64,000 nt of DNA from Pseudoalteromonas sp. OOF1S-7 (lineage in GTDB: Bacteria; Pseudomonadota; Gammaproteobacteria; Enterobacterales; Alteromonadaceae), in the NCBI RefSeq assembly GCF_022347765.1, contig NZ_JAKRFZ010000010.1:124001-188000 (forward strand), in the 5' to 3' direction. The translations under genes were made by a program, and so were the position numbers. Below, piece by piece: positions 18,275 through 27,177 of this stretch. The notes beneath the pieces are model-generated. The model was not told the DNA's origin. It did no database searches and was given only the letters and a program-made list of their open reading frames with translations. How positions within the stretch are numbered: the first letter of the stretch is position 1; every line of letters starts with the position of its first letter.

Positions 18275-19498
18275 CTATTTGCCTGTTACAATTTCAAACT
18301 TTCCAATGAGGGTCTTTATCAGACGATCTCTGTCAAAGTGCTGCTGGGAATATTGCCGGGCTTTTTCACCCATTTCCTGCAGCTGTCCTTTATTTAGTGC
18401 CGACATTTGCTCAATATTTTGCGCCAGAGCATGCGCATCACCAGATGCAGACACTAATCCACACTCAGCGTTTTCTATCACTTCTGCGCCGTCGCCATTT
18501 AATACAGCCAGCGTGGGTTTGCCAGCGGCAAGATAAGACTGCACCTTGCCTGGTATTGTCATAGAAAATGCCGGGGAATTCGCCAAGGTAACGAAACACA
18601 CATCCGCTTCACTGTAAAACTGTGGCATTGACTCAAGAGGGTGTCGACCATAGAAAACAACTTGTTCTTCCAGCCCATACTCTGCGACACGCTGCTTAGT
18701 GTCTTGCAGCGCACGTCCGTCACCAACGATGTGCAACCGTGCAGAAATGTTGTTTTCTTTCACGATCTTCATAGCATCAACAACATGCTCGAAGCCCTGA
18801 GACCAGCCGACATTACCAGCAAACAGAATATTGATTTTGCCTTCATCTCTATCTAACAATGCGCCGGCTTGATGGCTCACCGTTGAAAAAATATCTTCAG
18901 CCCAGTTAGGAAAGAAAGCGACTTTATCGGACACTGTACGACGCGCTAATTCTTTAGCAAACGACTGCGATTGCGCCAGCACCAGATCCGTATTTCGATA
19001 GATGAACTTCATCATCATACCAGCACCCGACAACACAAATTTGTTGTTAATACCACCGGCTTCTGACAAAGATTCAGGCCATAGATCCAGAACCCACATT
19101 ACAATCGGCGTTTTGCGGAACCACTTATATAGGATCGCGGGTAGTGCCACCGTTGCCGGAGAAAGTTGACAAACAAACACAACATCAAACTCTCTCTTTC
19201 TAAGGTTAAATAGCACCTCTTTGCTCGCTGAAAACACATAACTCAAATAATTAGCAATAAGCTTGAGTTTGCTTCCTTGCCCTCTGGGCACAAGATTACA
19301 ACGAATAATCTCACACCCTTTATACTCACCGAAGGCACCAGGCTCATTGGCAAAATCAGTGTAGACTTCGCCTTCCGGGTAGTTTGGCACGCCTGTTAGC
19401 ACTGTTACCTTGTGTCCTTCTGACACTAGCTGCTCACAGAGGTCATTGATCCTAAAGGGCTCAGGCCAAAAATACTGACTAACAACTAAAATGTTCAT
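18275..19498 (-). CDS. GT4 glycosyltransferase, WbuB-like
   Basis: GT-B retaining glycosyltransferase of 407 aa. The N-terminal acceptor domain starts MNILVVSQYFWPE; the C-terminal domain has an EX7E-type region around 310-330 and the ILFAGNVG turn. The PNYPEG motif near residue 38 is typical of WbuB-like enzymes, which often transfer L-FucNAc. It follows the fnlA-B-C genes directly, supporting the same donor. It is cytoplasmic, acting on the lipid-linked repeat unit. Confidence 0.8.
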   Translation of the reverse strand: MNILVVSQYFWPEPFRINDLCEQLVSEGHKVTVLTGVPNYPEGEVYTDFANEPGAFGEYKGCEIIRCNLVPRGQGSKLKLIANYLSYVFSASKEVLFNLRKREFDVVFVCQLSPATVALPAILYKWFRKTPIVMWVLDLWPESLSEAGGINNKFVLSGAGMMMKFIYRNTDLVLAQSQSFAKELARRTVSDKVAFFPNWAEDIFSTVSHQAGALLDRDEGKINILFAGNVGWSQGFEHVVDAMKIVKENNISARLHIVGDGRALQDTKQRVAEYGLEEQVVFYGRHPLESMPQFYSEADVCFVTLANSPAFSMTIPGKVQSYLAAGKPTLAVLNGDGAEVIENAECGLVSASGDAHALAQNIEQMSALNKGQLQEMGEKARQYSQQHFDRDRLIKTLIGKFEIVTGK

Positions 19499-19509
19499 GC
19501 ACTCATTCG

Positions 19510-20658
19510 CTACCAGTCATATCTTGAAAACGAATCCAGGTTTCTCCAACGATTCGTGAGACTCGCTGTACCCAGTATCAGCTTTAACACTCTTAGTGAC
19601 GTATTCTCAACCTGATATTCACTTGGCACCTCGCGATTTGCGTAGAGCTCACTCTCTTTAGTAACAAGGTTCACTGCATTCAAAAACACATCAACATCCA
19701 GACCTGTCAACATAATTGAACCTGAATCTAAGGCTTCAGGTCTCTCAATTGATTGACGAATTGTGACAGCCGGGAAGTGCAGCATGGCTGACTCTTCACT
19801 GATGGTGCCACTGTCTGACACGACGCAGTATGAATTCATTTGCAGTTTGTTGTATGCAAAAAACCCAAACGGTTTAAGAAAACGGATATCGCGCCCTGCA
19901 AAATCCAGGTTTAGTTTGTCCAGGCGGTTGCGCGTTCTCGGGTGCGTAGATACGACTACCGGCATCTTGTATTGGTCATACAATGCATTGAGACAAGCGA
20001 CGACTTTACGTAAGTTGTCCGGGTTATCTACGTTTTCTTCCCGATGCACACTCACAACAAAGTACTTATTCGCTTCCAGATTTAACTCATCCAGGATCTG
20101 GCTATTCTTAATTTGTTCCAGCTTGGAATCCAACACCTCCAGCATTGGTGACCCGGTCACGTAGATATGGCGGTGTGGCAGACCCTCGCTGATCAAATGC
20201 CTTCTGGCATTTTCGGTATAAACCAGATTAAAATCGGCCAGATGGTCCACTAACTTACGGTTGATTTCCTCCGGCACATTGGCATCAAAGCTGCGATTGC
20301 CCGCTTCCATATGATAAGTAGGCACCTTCATCCTTTTCGCCATCATCACCGAGACTGCACTGTTGGTATCACCCAGTACTAATACCGCGTCAGGCTTTTC
20401 TTCCAGAATGACCTGTTCAGTTTTAATTAGAATTTCACCTAATACTTTGCCCAGTGACGAGGTATCCACTTCAAGAAAATAGTCCGGTTCACGAACACCT
20501 AACTCATCAAAAAAGACCTGATTAAGTTCGTAATCATAATTCTGGCCTGTGTGAACCAAAATATGATCTGAAAACTCTTCCAACTTTTCCATCACCGAAG
20601 CTAAACGAATTATTTCAGGCCGCGTACCCAAAATAGTCATAACTTTAAGCTTTTTCAT
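19510..20658 (-). CDS. fnlC: UDP-N-acetyl sugar 2-epimerase for UDP-L-FucNAc (FnlC/WbjD/CapG)
   Basis: Enzyme of 382 aa from the WecB-like epimerase family (LGTRPEIIR at the start, HTGQNYDYELNQVFF, SVHREENVDN). In S. aureus CapG and P. aeruginosa WbjD it performs the last step to UDP-N-acetyl-L-fucosamine. The three genes in the order fnlA, fnlB, fnlC by transcription establish this assignment over the general WecB reaction. Three bases separate it from fnlB. Confidence 0.87.
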   Translation of the reverse strand: MKKLKVMTILGTRPEIIRLASVMEKLEEFSDHILVHTGQNYDYELNQVFFDELGVREPDYFLEVDTSSLGKVLGEILIKTEQVILEEKPDAVLVLGDTNSAVSVMMAKRMKVPTYHMEAGNRSFDANVPEEINRKLVDHLADFNLVYTENARRHLISEGLPHRHIYVTGSPMLEVLDSKLEQIKNSQILDELNLEANKYFVVSVHREENVDNPDNLRKVVACLNALYDQYKMPVVVSTHPRTRNRLDKLNLDFAGRDIRFLKPFGFFAYNKLQMNSYCVVSDSGTISEESAMLHFPAVTIRQSIERPEALDSGSIMLTGLDVDVFLNAVNLVTKESELYANREVPSEYQVENTSLRVLKLILGTASLTNRWRNLDSFSRYDW

Positions 20659-20661
20659 TTT

Positions 20662-21777
20662 CTAAACCTTGTGAGCAATTGTGTCTGGCATTTCAGGGTC
20701 GAAGATCTCATTTGCCCATAGCAATACGCGCATGTCTTCTTTGCCAATGTTCGTAATATCATGTGACCATCCAGGTACCGTTTCGACGACTCGAGGCTCG
20801 TCTCCCTGGGTGATCAGTTCATAAGTTTCATCTGTATGAATATTTCTAAATTTGAACTTAGCCGTACCTTGGATCACTAAGAACTTTTCATTTTTACTGT
20901 GATGGTAGTGACCACCGCGAGTCACGCCCGGGTGAGCAGTGAAGAACGAGATTTGTCCTGAGTCTTTTGTTTTCAGCATCTCAACGAACACCCCTCGCGG
21001 ATCTTCGTGCTTTTTAAGTGAGTAGCTAAACTGCTCTGGCTCGTAGTAACTGATATAAGTAGAATATAGCGCTCTAACCAGTCCGGTACCGACACGCTCA
21101 GTTATGTGTGTTTCGCGACTCTGTTTAAAGCTATATAACAACTCCGCAAGCTCGCCAACTTTGGCCTGATAGACTGGCTCAACGCGAACACCGAGGCGTA
21201 CCTCACCTTGATCGACGTTGTAACTCTTTATAACTTTAATAAATTCATTGACCACATCGTCAACATAAACCAGGTTAACGACATGATCCGGGTCATGTAT
21301 ATTGATTGGCAAATCATGTGCGATATTAAAACAAAAGGTCGCGATCGCTGAGTTATAGTTTGGCTTACACCACTTACCAAATACATTGGGTAACCTGTAG
21401 TTTAGGATGGTGTTGCCATTTGACTCGGCTAGCGCATCAAAGGCATCTTCAGCCATTCTTTTACTATCACCATAAGGGTTATTTCTTCCCGCCTGGATCG
21501 AAGATGAGAAAATAATCGGGCACTGGTTCCCGCACTCTTTAGCGAGCTCTGCTAAGCGACGGCTTAGGTTAGTGTTACCTTCTAAAAACTCAGCATCATC
21601 TTCGGGCCTGTTAACGCCAGCAAGATGCACGATGAATTTTGCGCGGGTAACTTTCTCTTTCAGCGAGCTAAGTGAATCGGATCGAGTAAATGTTTCATAC
21701 TCGATCAATTCTTCACGCAGGCGGATTTGAAGGTTTTTACCGATAAAGCCATTCGCTCCGGTGATCAATACGCTCAT
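20662..21777 (-). CDS. fnlB: Bifunctional reductase/cupin for UDP-L-FucNAc (FnlB/WbjC/CapF)
   Basis: Protein of 371 aa with an N-terminal SDR domain (TGANGFIGKN at 7-16, YGDSK-type active site near 101-105) and a C-terminal cupin domain (from about 250, metal-binding HYHH segment in GVTRGGHYHH). This architecture is specific to CapF/WbjC: the cupin epimerises and the SDR reduces the 4-keto intermediate from FnlA. It sits between fnlA and fnlC. Product goes to FnlC. Confidence 0.92.
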   Translation of the reverse strand: MSVLITGANGFIGKNLQIRLREELIEYETFTRSDSLSSLKEKVTRAKFIVHLAGVNRPEDDAEFLEGNTNLSRRLAELAKECGNQCPIIFSSSIQAGRNNPYGDSKRMAEDAFDALAESNGNTILNYRLPNVFGKWCKPNYNSAIATFCFNIAHDLPINIHDPDHVVNLVYVDDVVNEFIKVIKSYNVDQGEVRLGVRVEPVYQAKVGELAELLYSFKQSRETHITERVGTGLVRALYSTYISYYEPEQFSYSLKKHEDPRGVFVEMLKTKDSGQISFFTAHPGVTRGGHYHHSKNEKFLVIQGTAKFKFRNIHTDETYELITQGDEPRVVETVPGWSHDITNIGKEDMRVLLWANEIFDPEMPDTIAHKV

Positions 21778-21796
21778 GAGCTCTCCTCAGTGGTCT

Positions 21797-22813
21797 CTAT
21801 TTTTTCCATGCTGATAATTCGTCTTGAACTTCCTGTAACGACAGTAAGACCTCTTTAACCTGCTCAACTGACAGTCTCTCAGTATTGTGAGAGTGATACC
21901 CTTCTGGCGCCACATCTTGTTTCTGACCTACGGTAAAGTATTTTTCGTAGTTCAGATCGCGATCATCCATTGCAACACGATAATAGCCTTCAAGGTCTTC
22001 TGCACGTCCTAACTCTTCAACCGACGCCAGCGTTTCATACAGCTTCTCACCATGACGAGTCCCAATTACTTTAACACCCACTTCAACATCAAAGAGTTCC
22101 ATGAGTGCTGTTGCGAGATCATCGACAGTACAAGCTGGTGCTTTCTTGATAAAGATATCGCCCTGCCTTCCGTGATTAAACGCATATTCTACCAGCCCAA
22201 CAGCTTCCGACAGCGCCATTAAAAAGCGAGTCATTGCACCATCGGTGACCGTGATTGCATTGCCACTTTTTATCTGTTCGATAAATCTAGGGATTACTGA
22301 ACCGCGAGAGTACATGACGTTACCATAGCGAACACAAGTTACAACTGTATTAGATTTTTGTCTTGCGTATGATTGAGCAACCTTTTCCATCATCGCTTTA
22401 CTGATACCCATGGCATTGACTGGATATACAGCCTTATCAGTAGACAGACATACAACTTTAGACACATTATTAGCAATTGCCGCTTTGATCACATTGTCAC
22501 TGCCCGTAATGTTTGTCATAACAGCTTGCATGGGAAAGAATTCACAGGAAGGGACCTGCTTCAGTGCAGCCGCGTGAAAGACATAATCGACGCCCTTTAG
22601 CGCGTTGTAAATAGAGTCATAATCACGAATATCACCGATATAAAACTTGACTCTGTTATCATCCATGTACTTTGTGCGCATCAGGTCTTGCTTTGCTTCG
22701 TCCCGGCTAAATACCCTAACTTCGCTACATTCCTGACTCAGAAGGTAGCTTGTTACTGTTTTTCCGAACGAACCGGTTCCGCCCGTTACTAAAAATACTT
22801 TATCTTTGTACAC
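21797..22813 (-). CDS. fnlA: UDP-GlcNAc 4,6-dehydratase/5-epimerase (FnlA/WbjB/CapE)
   Basis: Soluble SDR enzyme of 338 aa that starts UDP-L-FucNAc synthesis from UDP-GlcNAc. The nucleotide-binding TGGTGSFGKT begins at residue 10, and STDKAVYPVNAMGISK includes the Met-x3-Lys active site seen in CapE and FlaA1. The size matches CapE and not the membrane WbpM type found elsewhere in this window. The start is GTG, overlapping the end of the upstream gene by 14 bases. Confidence 0.92.
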   Translation of the reverse strand: MYKDKVFLVTGGTGSFGKTVTSYLLSQECSEVRVFSRDEAKQDLMRTKYMDDNRVKFYIGDIRDYDSIYNALKGVDYVFHAAALKQVPSCEFFPMQAVMTNITGSDNVIKAAIANNVSKVVCLSTDKAVYPVNAMGISKAMMEKVAQSYARQKSNTVVTCVRYGNVMYSRGSVIPRFIEQIKSGNAITVTDGAMTRFLMALSEAVGLVEYAFNHGRQGDIFIKKAPACTVDDLATALMELFDVEVGVKVIGTRHGEKLYETLASVEELGRAEDLEGYYRVAMDDRDLNYEKYFTVGQKQDVAPEGYHSHNTERLSVEQVKEVLLSLQEVQDELSAWKK

Positions 22814-24092
22814 TGTTTAAACCCTTTAAAAAAGTATCCAACTCGTTCAAGTTATAAATTCGGTTAATTTTGTCATCAGATAAGGAAGGAAAAAGCTCTT
22901 CAACATAGAGCACATCTTTCTTATTAAACAGAGTGGAGCACGCCACACTGCCATGATAAACACATTCAAGGAGTATTGTTGAGCGCCTGGCTAAACAAAT
23001 ATTCTTCTTCAGCGCTTGTTTTAAGTCTTTAATGTAAGACCCCCGGCCCAAAATATCGGCATAGTTGCTTTCACTATCAGCGGGATGCAACTTGAGATAA
23101 AAATCAAGGTCAAGACGAGAGAGGTTCTTGATAACTTCTCGATTGATGTCTATATCTCTGGACTCAGGAAAGAATACCACTTTAGCGTTAAAACCTTTAC
23201 TGTCTTCTCTGCTGACACCAAACATACTTTCAACGACTTCCTCGTCAAAAACAAAATTCTGATCAGGGTAGAGGTCCGAGTAAAGTTTGCTTGCTTTAGC
23301 TGACAAGCAATAAAATGTTTCACCAAACACACCTCTTGGCATTCTAAAACCATATTCAAGACCGTGTGGGATACACACTGACTGCAACATATGCTTTTTA
23401 GACAGCCGGTATTCAAGCATCGCAAACCGATCTTCTTTATTGCCGGAAAGCAATATCTCGCCTTTAAATAAAGACAAATGTCTATCCAGGAACAGTTGAT
23501 AGACTATTTTATGAGACATTCTAGGTAAGAAAAAACGCGTTAATTTAAGGTAATCTACGTAATTTCTTATTACCAATACGTCGTGGAGAAAATACCCAGC
23601 ATCCAGCAACGTCGTTGCCAGTGTTCCGAGTAAACACCTTACCTTGGATAACATCGGCAGTGAATAAACACTGGGGCCGTTTGCATTTTTCAGAAACAAG
23701 TGGTCATAGGTAAATACCGTTTCTTTACTGATCGCCTGATTTTGAATTTTGTCCTGAGATGCGAAGGTTCTTAAAAAGCAAATCGCTTTTTTATCATAGC
23801 TCAGTTGCCCCTTACCCTTCACACAGGCGAACACACAAAACAGTACAACAGCAATAAACAGACAAGGCAGAAACACTGTCAAAAACAGCAAGCTGTAAGC
23901 CATGCCAGCGATCAGGTTAGTTATGTTTTTAAACGTGCTCTTATCGGGCGACCCAGTATTGTCACTCAGGTGCATCTTTTCTAAGAAAGGCACGCAATAG
24001 TAAAGAAAAAGCTCATTCCCGTAATCACTTTTAAAATTAAACGTGTTACATAAGGAATTAACATCTGCAGAAAAAGAGCTAGATTCACGCAT
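22800..24092 (-). CDS. Unknown membrane-anchored protein, possible GT-B glycosyltransferase
   Basis: Not recognised with confidence, 430 aa. A strong hydrophobic stretch of about 25-30 residues lies near 60-90 and may anchor it to the inner membrane. The C-terminal half has features seen in GT-B transferases and CDP-glycerol-transferase-like proteins: an IPHGLEYGF segment, FFPESRD, LKLHPAD and a following acidic/hydroxyl-rich RRSTILLEC. This would suit a transferase for a CMP-activated acidic sugar, but that is only inference. It lies between fnlA and the CMP-sugar synthetase. The coding region looks somewhat more AT-rich than the core genes. Confidence 0.6.
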   Translation of the reverse strand: MRESSSFSADVNSLCNTFNFKSDYGNELFLYYCVPFLEKMHLSDNTGSPDKSTFKNITNLIAGMAYSLLFLTVFLPCLFIAVVLFCVFACVKGKGQLSYDKKAICFLRTFASQDKIQNQAISKETVFTYDHLFLKNANGPSVYSLPMLSKVRCLLGTLATTLLDAGYFLHDVLVIRNYVDYLKLTRFFLPRMSHKIVYQLFLDRHLSLFKGEILLSGNKEDRFAMLEYRLSKKHMLQSVCIPHGLEYGFRMPRGVFGETFYCLSAKASKLYSDLYPDQNFVFDEEVVESMFGVSREDSKGFNAKVVFFPESRDIDINREVIKNLSRLDLDFYLKLHPADSESNYADILGRGSYIKDLKQALKKNICLARRSTILLECVYHGSVACSTLFNKKDVLYVEELFPSLSDDKINRIYNLNELDTFLKGLNSVQR

Positions 24093-24167
24093 ACAATACC
24101 GGGCTATTTGCTTTTGTTGGTCAAAAAATAATGACAGGGAGAGACCTGTTCATTATGATGAAATAAA

Positions 24168-24902
24168 TTACAGCTCATCTGAACCTTGCAGCTTTTCCAG
24201 CACACGTTCAACGTCTTCAGGCACATCAATTGCCAAAGAGCCCGCGTTTACCTCAACCAGATCGACCTCATAACCATTCTCTATAAACCTCAGGATTTCA
24301 ATATCCTCTACTGCTTCATGACGAGATTTCTCTCCTCTGCCAGCAAAGAACTCAAGATGTTCGCGTGAAAACGCGTAGATACAGACTTGCTTGTATCCAA
24401 ACTTAAATTCATCAGATTTACTAAGTGGGATGCCCGCTCGACTCATATAAAGTAACCGGTTCGAATTGGAAAACACCACTTTAGGCACAGTCAGAGAGCG
24501 AAACTCCCGCTCACTTGAAATGGGACACATAGCGTTTGTCACATTCCCTGTTTGCTTGAACTTTTCTATAACTAAGTTGATGTGAGCCGGCTCTATTAAA
24601 GGCTCATCTCCTTGCACATTGACGACAAAATCACAGTTTAATGCTTGATTGGCCTCTGCCACTCGATCTGTACCGGTCAGGCAATCAGAGCTGGTCATAA
24701 CAACCTGACCACCGAACCTCTCGACGTGGCTACGGATCCTGTCATCGTCCGTTGCGATATAAACTTTACTTGCGTCAACCGCTTTGCAGCAACGCTCCCA
24801 CACCCTCTGGATCATAGATTTACCAGCTAAGTCCACCAAAGGCTTTCCTGGAAAGCGGCTGGACTCATATCTTGCCGGAATTAAGACAGCGTATTCATTC
24901 AT
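24168..24902 (-). CDS. KdsB-like CMP-ulosonic acid synthetase
   Basis: Cytidylyltransferase of 244 aa with the CTP-binding LIPARYESSRFPGKPL (7-22) and VNVQGDEPLI motif, both typical of CMP-Kdo synthetases. Such enzymes activate 3-deoxy-ulosonic acids with CMP. Its place after a HAD phosphatase and an aldolase fusion, and not with kdsA/kdsC/kdsD, argues for a capsule-specific sugar instead of the lipid A Kdo pathway. A second, NeuA-type CMP synthetase is at 38025. The substrate is unresolved. Confidence 0.83.
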   Translation of the reverse strand: MNEYAVLIPARYESSRFPGKPLVDLAGKSMIQRVWERCCKAVDASKVYIATDDDRIRSHVERFGGQVVMTSSDCLTGTDRVAEANQALNCDFVVNVQGDEPLIEPAHINLVIEKFKQTGNVTNAMCPISSEREFRSLTVPKVVFSNSNRLLYMSRAGIPLSKSDEFKFGYKQVCIYAFSREHLEFFAGRGEKSRHEAVEDIEILRFIENGYEVDLVEVNAGSLAIDVPEDVERVLEKLQGSDEL

Positions 24903-24905
24903 AAC

Positions 24906-25565
24906 TTATAGTAACTCTGAAAAATGGTTGATAACAGGAAAATCATGCTCTTTACTCATTTCAAGCATCTTATCTTTCACATTGGAAAATGGGCTATAGA
25001 ACAGAAAGTCGATGCCATTTTCGGCGGCAGCCGAAAAGTCGGATACAGCATCTCCAATCATCAGCGTCTGACTGTTGCCATTTTCCTCTATTATCTGTCG
25101 CACGTTATCTTTCTTTTGTGTTGGTGATCCTAAGATTTCGACAAAGTGCTGATGGAGCTTCCGGCGTGCAAAAACACGCCGTAGCTCATCCTGATCAGAG
25201 CCGCTCGCAACATATAGCTTTTTACCGTTCAGCTTCTCAAGCAACTCGTCGATTGCAGGCGTCAAAGACGCCTGTAAATACAGCTGCTCACAACTTTGGG
25301 CATAGTCATTTAAAATACGCGCTTCGAATTGTGCCGATTCCGCCCCTGTTAATTCAAAAAACTGTTCGGCAAAGGCGGCAATATGGTGGTATCTGGACTT
25401 ACCAAAATTGGCTCTAAAGTACTCTACCGAGCGAGCAATTGCTTGTTGGTTATCCGAATAAGCTTCCAATGCTAACTTCATCGCGGTGATTTTGAGCTCA
25501 TTGGAGTCAAGAATGACCCCATCACAGTCAAATATCACCACATCATAACTATCCAACTTCAGCAT
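24906..25565 (-). CDS. HAD-superfamily phosphatase
   Basis: Hydrolase of 219 aa with the HAD nucleophile motif D13-C14-D15 in VIFDCDGVILDSNE, a helical cap region, and the motif IV GDAVSDFSAA near 170-180. It resembles beta-phosphoglucomutase-type HADs more than KdsC. The start at 25565 overlaps the aldolase gene end by 17 bases; a longer reading frame running into the aldolase gene is rejected. It probably dephosphorylates a sugar-phosphate product before CMP activation. Confidence 0.8.
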   Translation of the reverse strand: MLKLDSYDVVIFDCDGVILDSNELKITAMKLALEAYSDNQQAIARSVEYFRANFGKSRYHHIAAFAEQFFELTGAESAQFEARILNDYAQSCEQLYLQASLTPAIDELLEKLNGKKLYVASGSDQDELRRVFARRKLHQHFVEILGSPTQKKDNVRQIIEENGNSQTLMIGDAVSDFSAAAENGIDFLFYSPFSNVKDKMLEMSKEHDFPVINHFSELL

Positions 25566-27171
25566 AGACTGACCCTTCGCTGATCTGATAGGTTGTTGGC
25601 GTAAGTGACTTAAGCGGAAGTGCGCCTTCGTTTCGACTGTAAAGATCAAAAATCGCTGCCATTTCCAGCTGTCTTGGATCCGTCGACGGATAACCGTCAA
25701 ACCCTATCAATGAGATGGAGTTTGGTTTTGACTGCAACAGCATTGCCAAAATGTATGCCGCGGTAATATCAGACGGTATAACCACTGAACGCTTGCCTGC
25801 TGAAAGCTCGCCTTTTTTAACCTCAACACCTAAATCACAAATCTCTAGTCCACTCAAAGACTCAAGCTCTGAAGGTGAGAAACGGTGCCTGGGTAATATC
25901 ACAGGTTTCTTCAAATCGACATAGCGAGTCATATCTGACAGAAACTTCGAGTTATGAGAAATGACATAATAATCGATGTTTTCTTGAGCTATATCTTCAA
26001 CGATATTCAGCGATATAACCAGTGGTTTGCGTGTGCGAATGTAAGAATCAATCGCGGTCGCATATTTTTTTGTTGCAGGGCCATTGGCAATCAAAAGTAC
26101 GTCTTTGCCTCGAGCAAGTGTCGTGGTTTTCTCGTCACCTGATACGACGGTGGCTTTGCTGTTGAATGATACAGCGGTATCAAGTACGCCACCGTTGTAA
26201 CTCGTTGAGTCTTCCAGACGACTTAAGTAGTCAATGGCACCCACAATTTCATCGGTTCCATAATGCGTGTTTGACAACAGGTTCTGAATATAAGTCGGAT
26301 GAACATTATTCTGCGCGCCGAGGAAGTACAGTAAATTGCTACCCCAACCATATGCTTTTTGCATAGGCTCAAAGTAACGGATCACTAACTCATATACGGC
26401 GCTTGGTTTGTACTTTTTGTTCAAACCATCAAATACAGCAAGCAAGTTTTCAGTCTGCGTATTTCCTGCGCCACGCCCCATACCTGATACCGTACAGTCC
26501 ACCCAGGTAACGCCAAACTCTAATGCTTTAAGTGTATTGCTTAGTCCTTTGCACATATTGTCGTGAGTATGAATACCAATTTCACCTTTCCACGCACTAC
26601 GCAAAGACTCATAGATTCGATGTACTTCCTGATCGTCCATGTTTCCGAGTGAGTCGGCAAAGTAAAGTACATCCACGACCCCCCAGGAAACAACCATTTG
26701 CGCTTTTTCAGAGATCACCTCGCCAGGTTTACCGCCAGCTTGCATTAAGTTAAAGCCAACTACATAGCCCAGCTCTTTTAGCCTTTGAACGATAGGGCCA
26801 CAATGTTCTACTTCCCTAAAATGTGCCGCAACCCGAACAAAGGTCAACACACTGTCTTGTGCGGGCGCAAATAGCCTATTAACACCATCTACAGAATCAT
26901 AACCACTTTCCAAGATCGTTTTCGCATCAACCATCACGCCATAAGAGGGGCCTTCAGGCAAAGACAAAGAGCGTAAATGTTCTTCTGTGGTATATGCATA
27001 TGCACCCAAGAATCCTTCCTTAGGAAAGTTTCTTAGACCGAGTTCAACATAATCAATGTTAGCTTGAGCCATAGCGTTGAGGTAACTGTCTACAACATGA
27101 GATTCAAAATCCCATTTATTGTAATAACCACCGTCTCGCAACGTACAGTCTAGAACTTTTTCTGTATTCAT
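25549..27171 (-). CDS. DRE-TIM aldolase fused to a C-terminal GT42/DUF115-like domain
   Basis: Protein of 540 aa. Residues 1 to about 320 form a DRE-TIM metallolyase: DCTLRDGGYYN with R12/D13, metal ligands H201, H203 and D204 region, and GMGRGAGNTQTE (230-241), as in 4-hydroxy-2-oxovalerate aldolases. The C-terminal part, from about 350, has VLLIANGPATKKY (358-370), a SLN segment and LIGFDGYP near 500. This pattern recalls DUF115 and CstI-like folds, though the family is not certain. The family condenses or cleaves pyruvate-type units, so it may build a ulosonic acid, followed by the HAD phosphatase and CMP synthetase. The function is not established. Confidence 0.7.
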   Translation of the reverse strand: MNTEKVLDCTLRDGGYYNKWDFESHVVDSYLNAMAQANIDYVELGLRNFPKEGFLGAYAYTTEEHLRSLSLPEGPSYGVMVDAKTILESGYDSVDGVNRLFAPAQDSVLTFVRVAAHFREVEHCGPIVQRLKELGYVVGFNLMQAGGKPGEVISEKAQMVVSWGVVDVLYFADSLGNMDDQEVHRIYESLRSAWKGEIGIHTHDNMCKGLSNTLKALEFGVTWVDCTVSGMGRGAGNTQTENLLAVFDGLNKKYKPSAVYELVIRYFEPMQKAYGWGSNLLYFLGAQNNVHPTYIQNLLSNTHYGTDEIVGAIDYLSRLEDSTSYNGGVLDTAVSFNSKATVVSGDEKTTTLARGKDVLLIANGPATKKYATAIDSYIRTRKPLVISLNIVEDIAQENIDYYVISHNSKFLSDMTRYVDLKKPVILPRHRFSPSELESLSGLEICDLGVEVKKGELSAGKRSVVIPSDITAAYILAMLLQSKPNSISLIGFDGYPSTDPRQLEMAAIFDLYSRNEGALPLKSLTPTTYQISEGSVYAEVG

Positions 27172-27177
27172 AATAAC

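Noticed and set aside
24168..24902. Housekeeping kdsB for lipid A core Kdo
   Set aside because: It is surrounded by capsule genes and overlaps none of kdsA, kdsC, kdsD or waaA, so a pathway-specific CMP-sugar synthetase is more likely.
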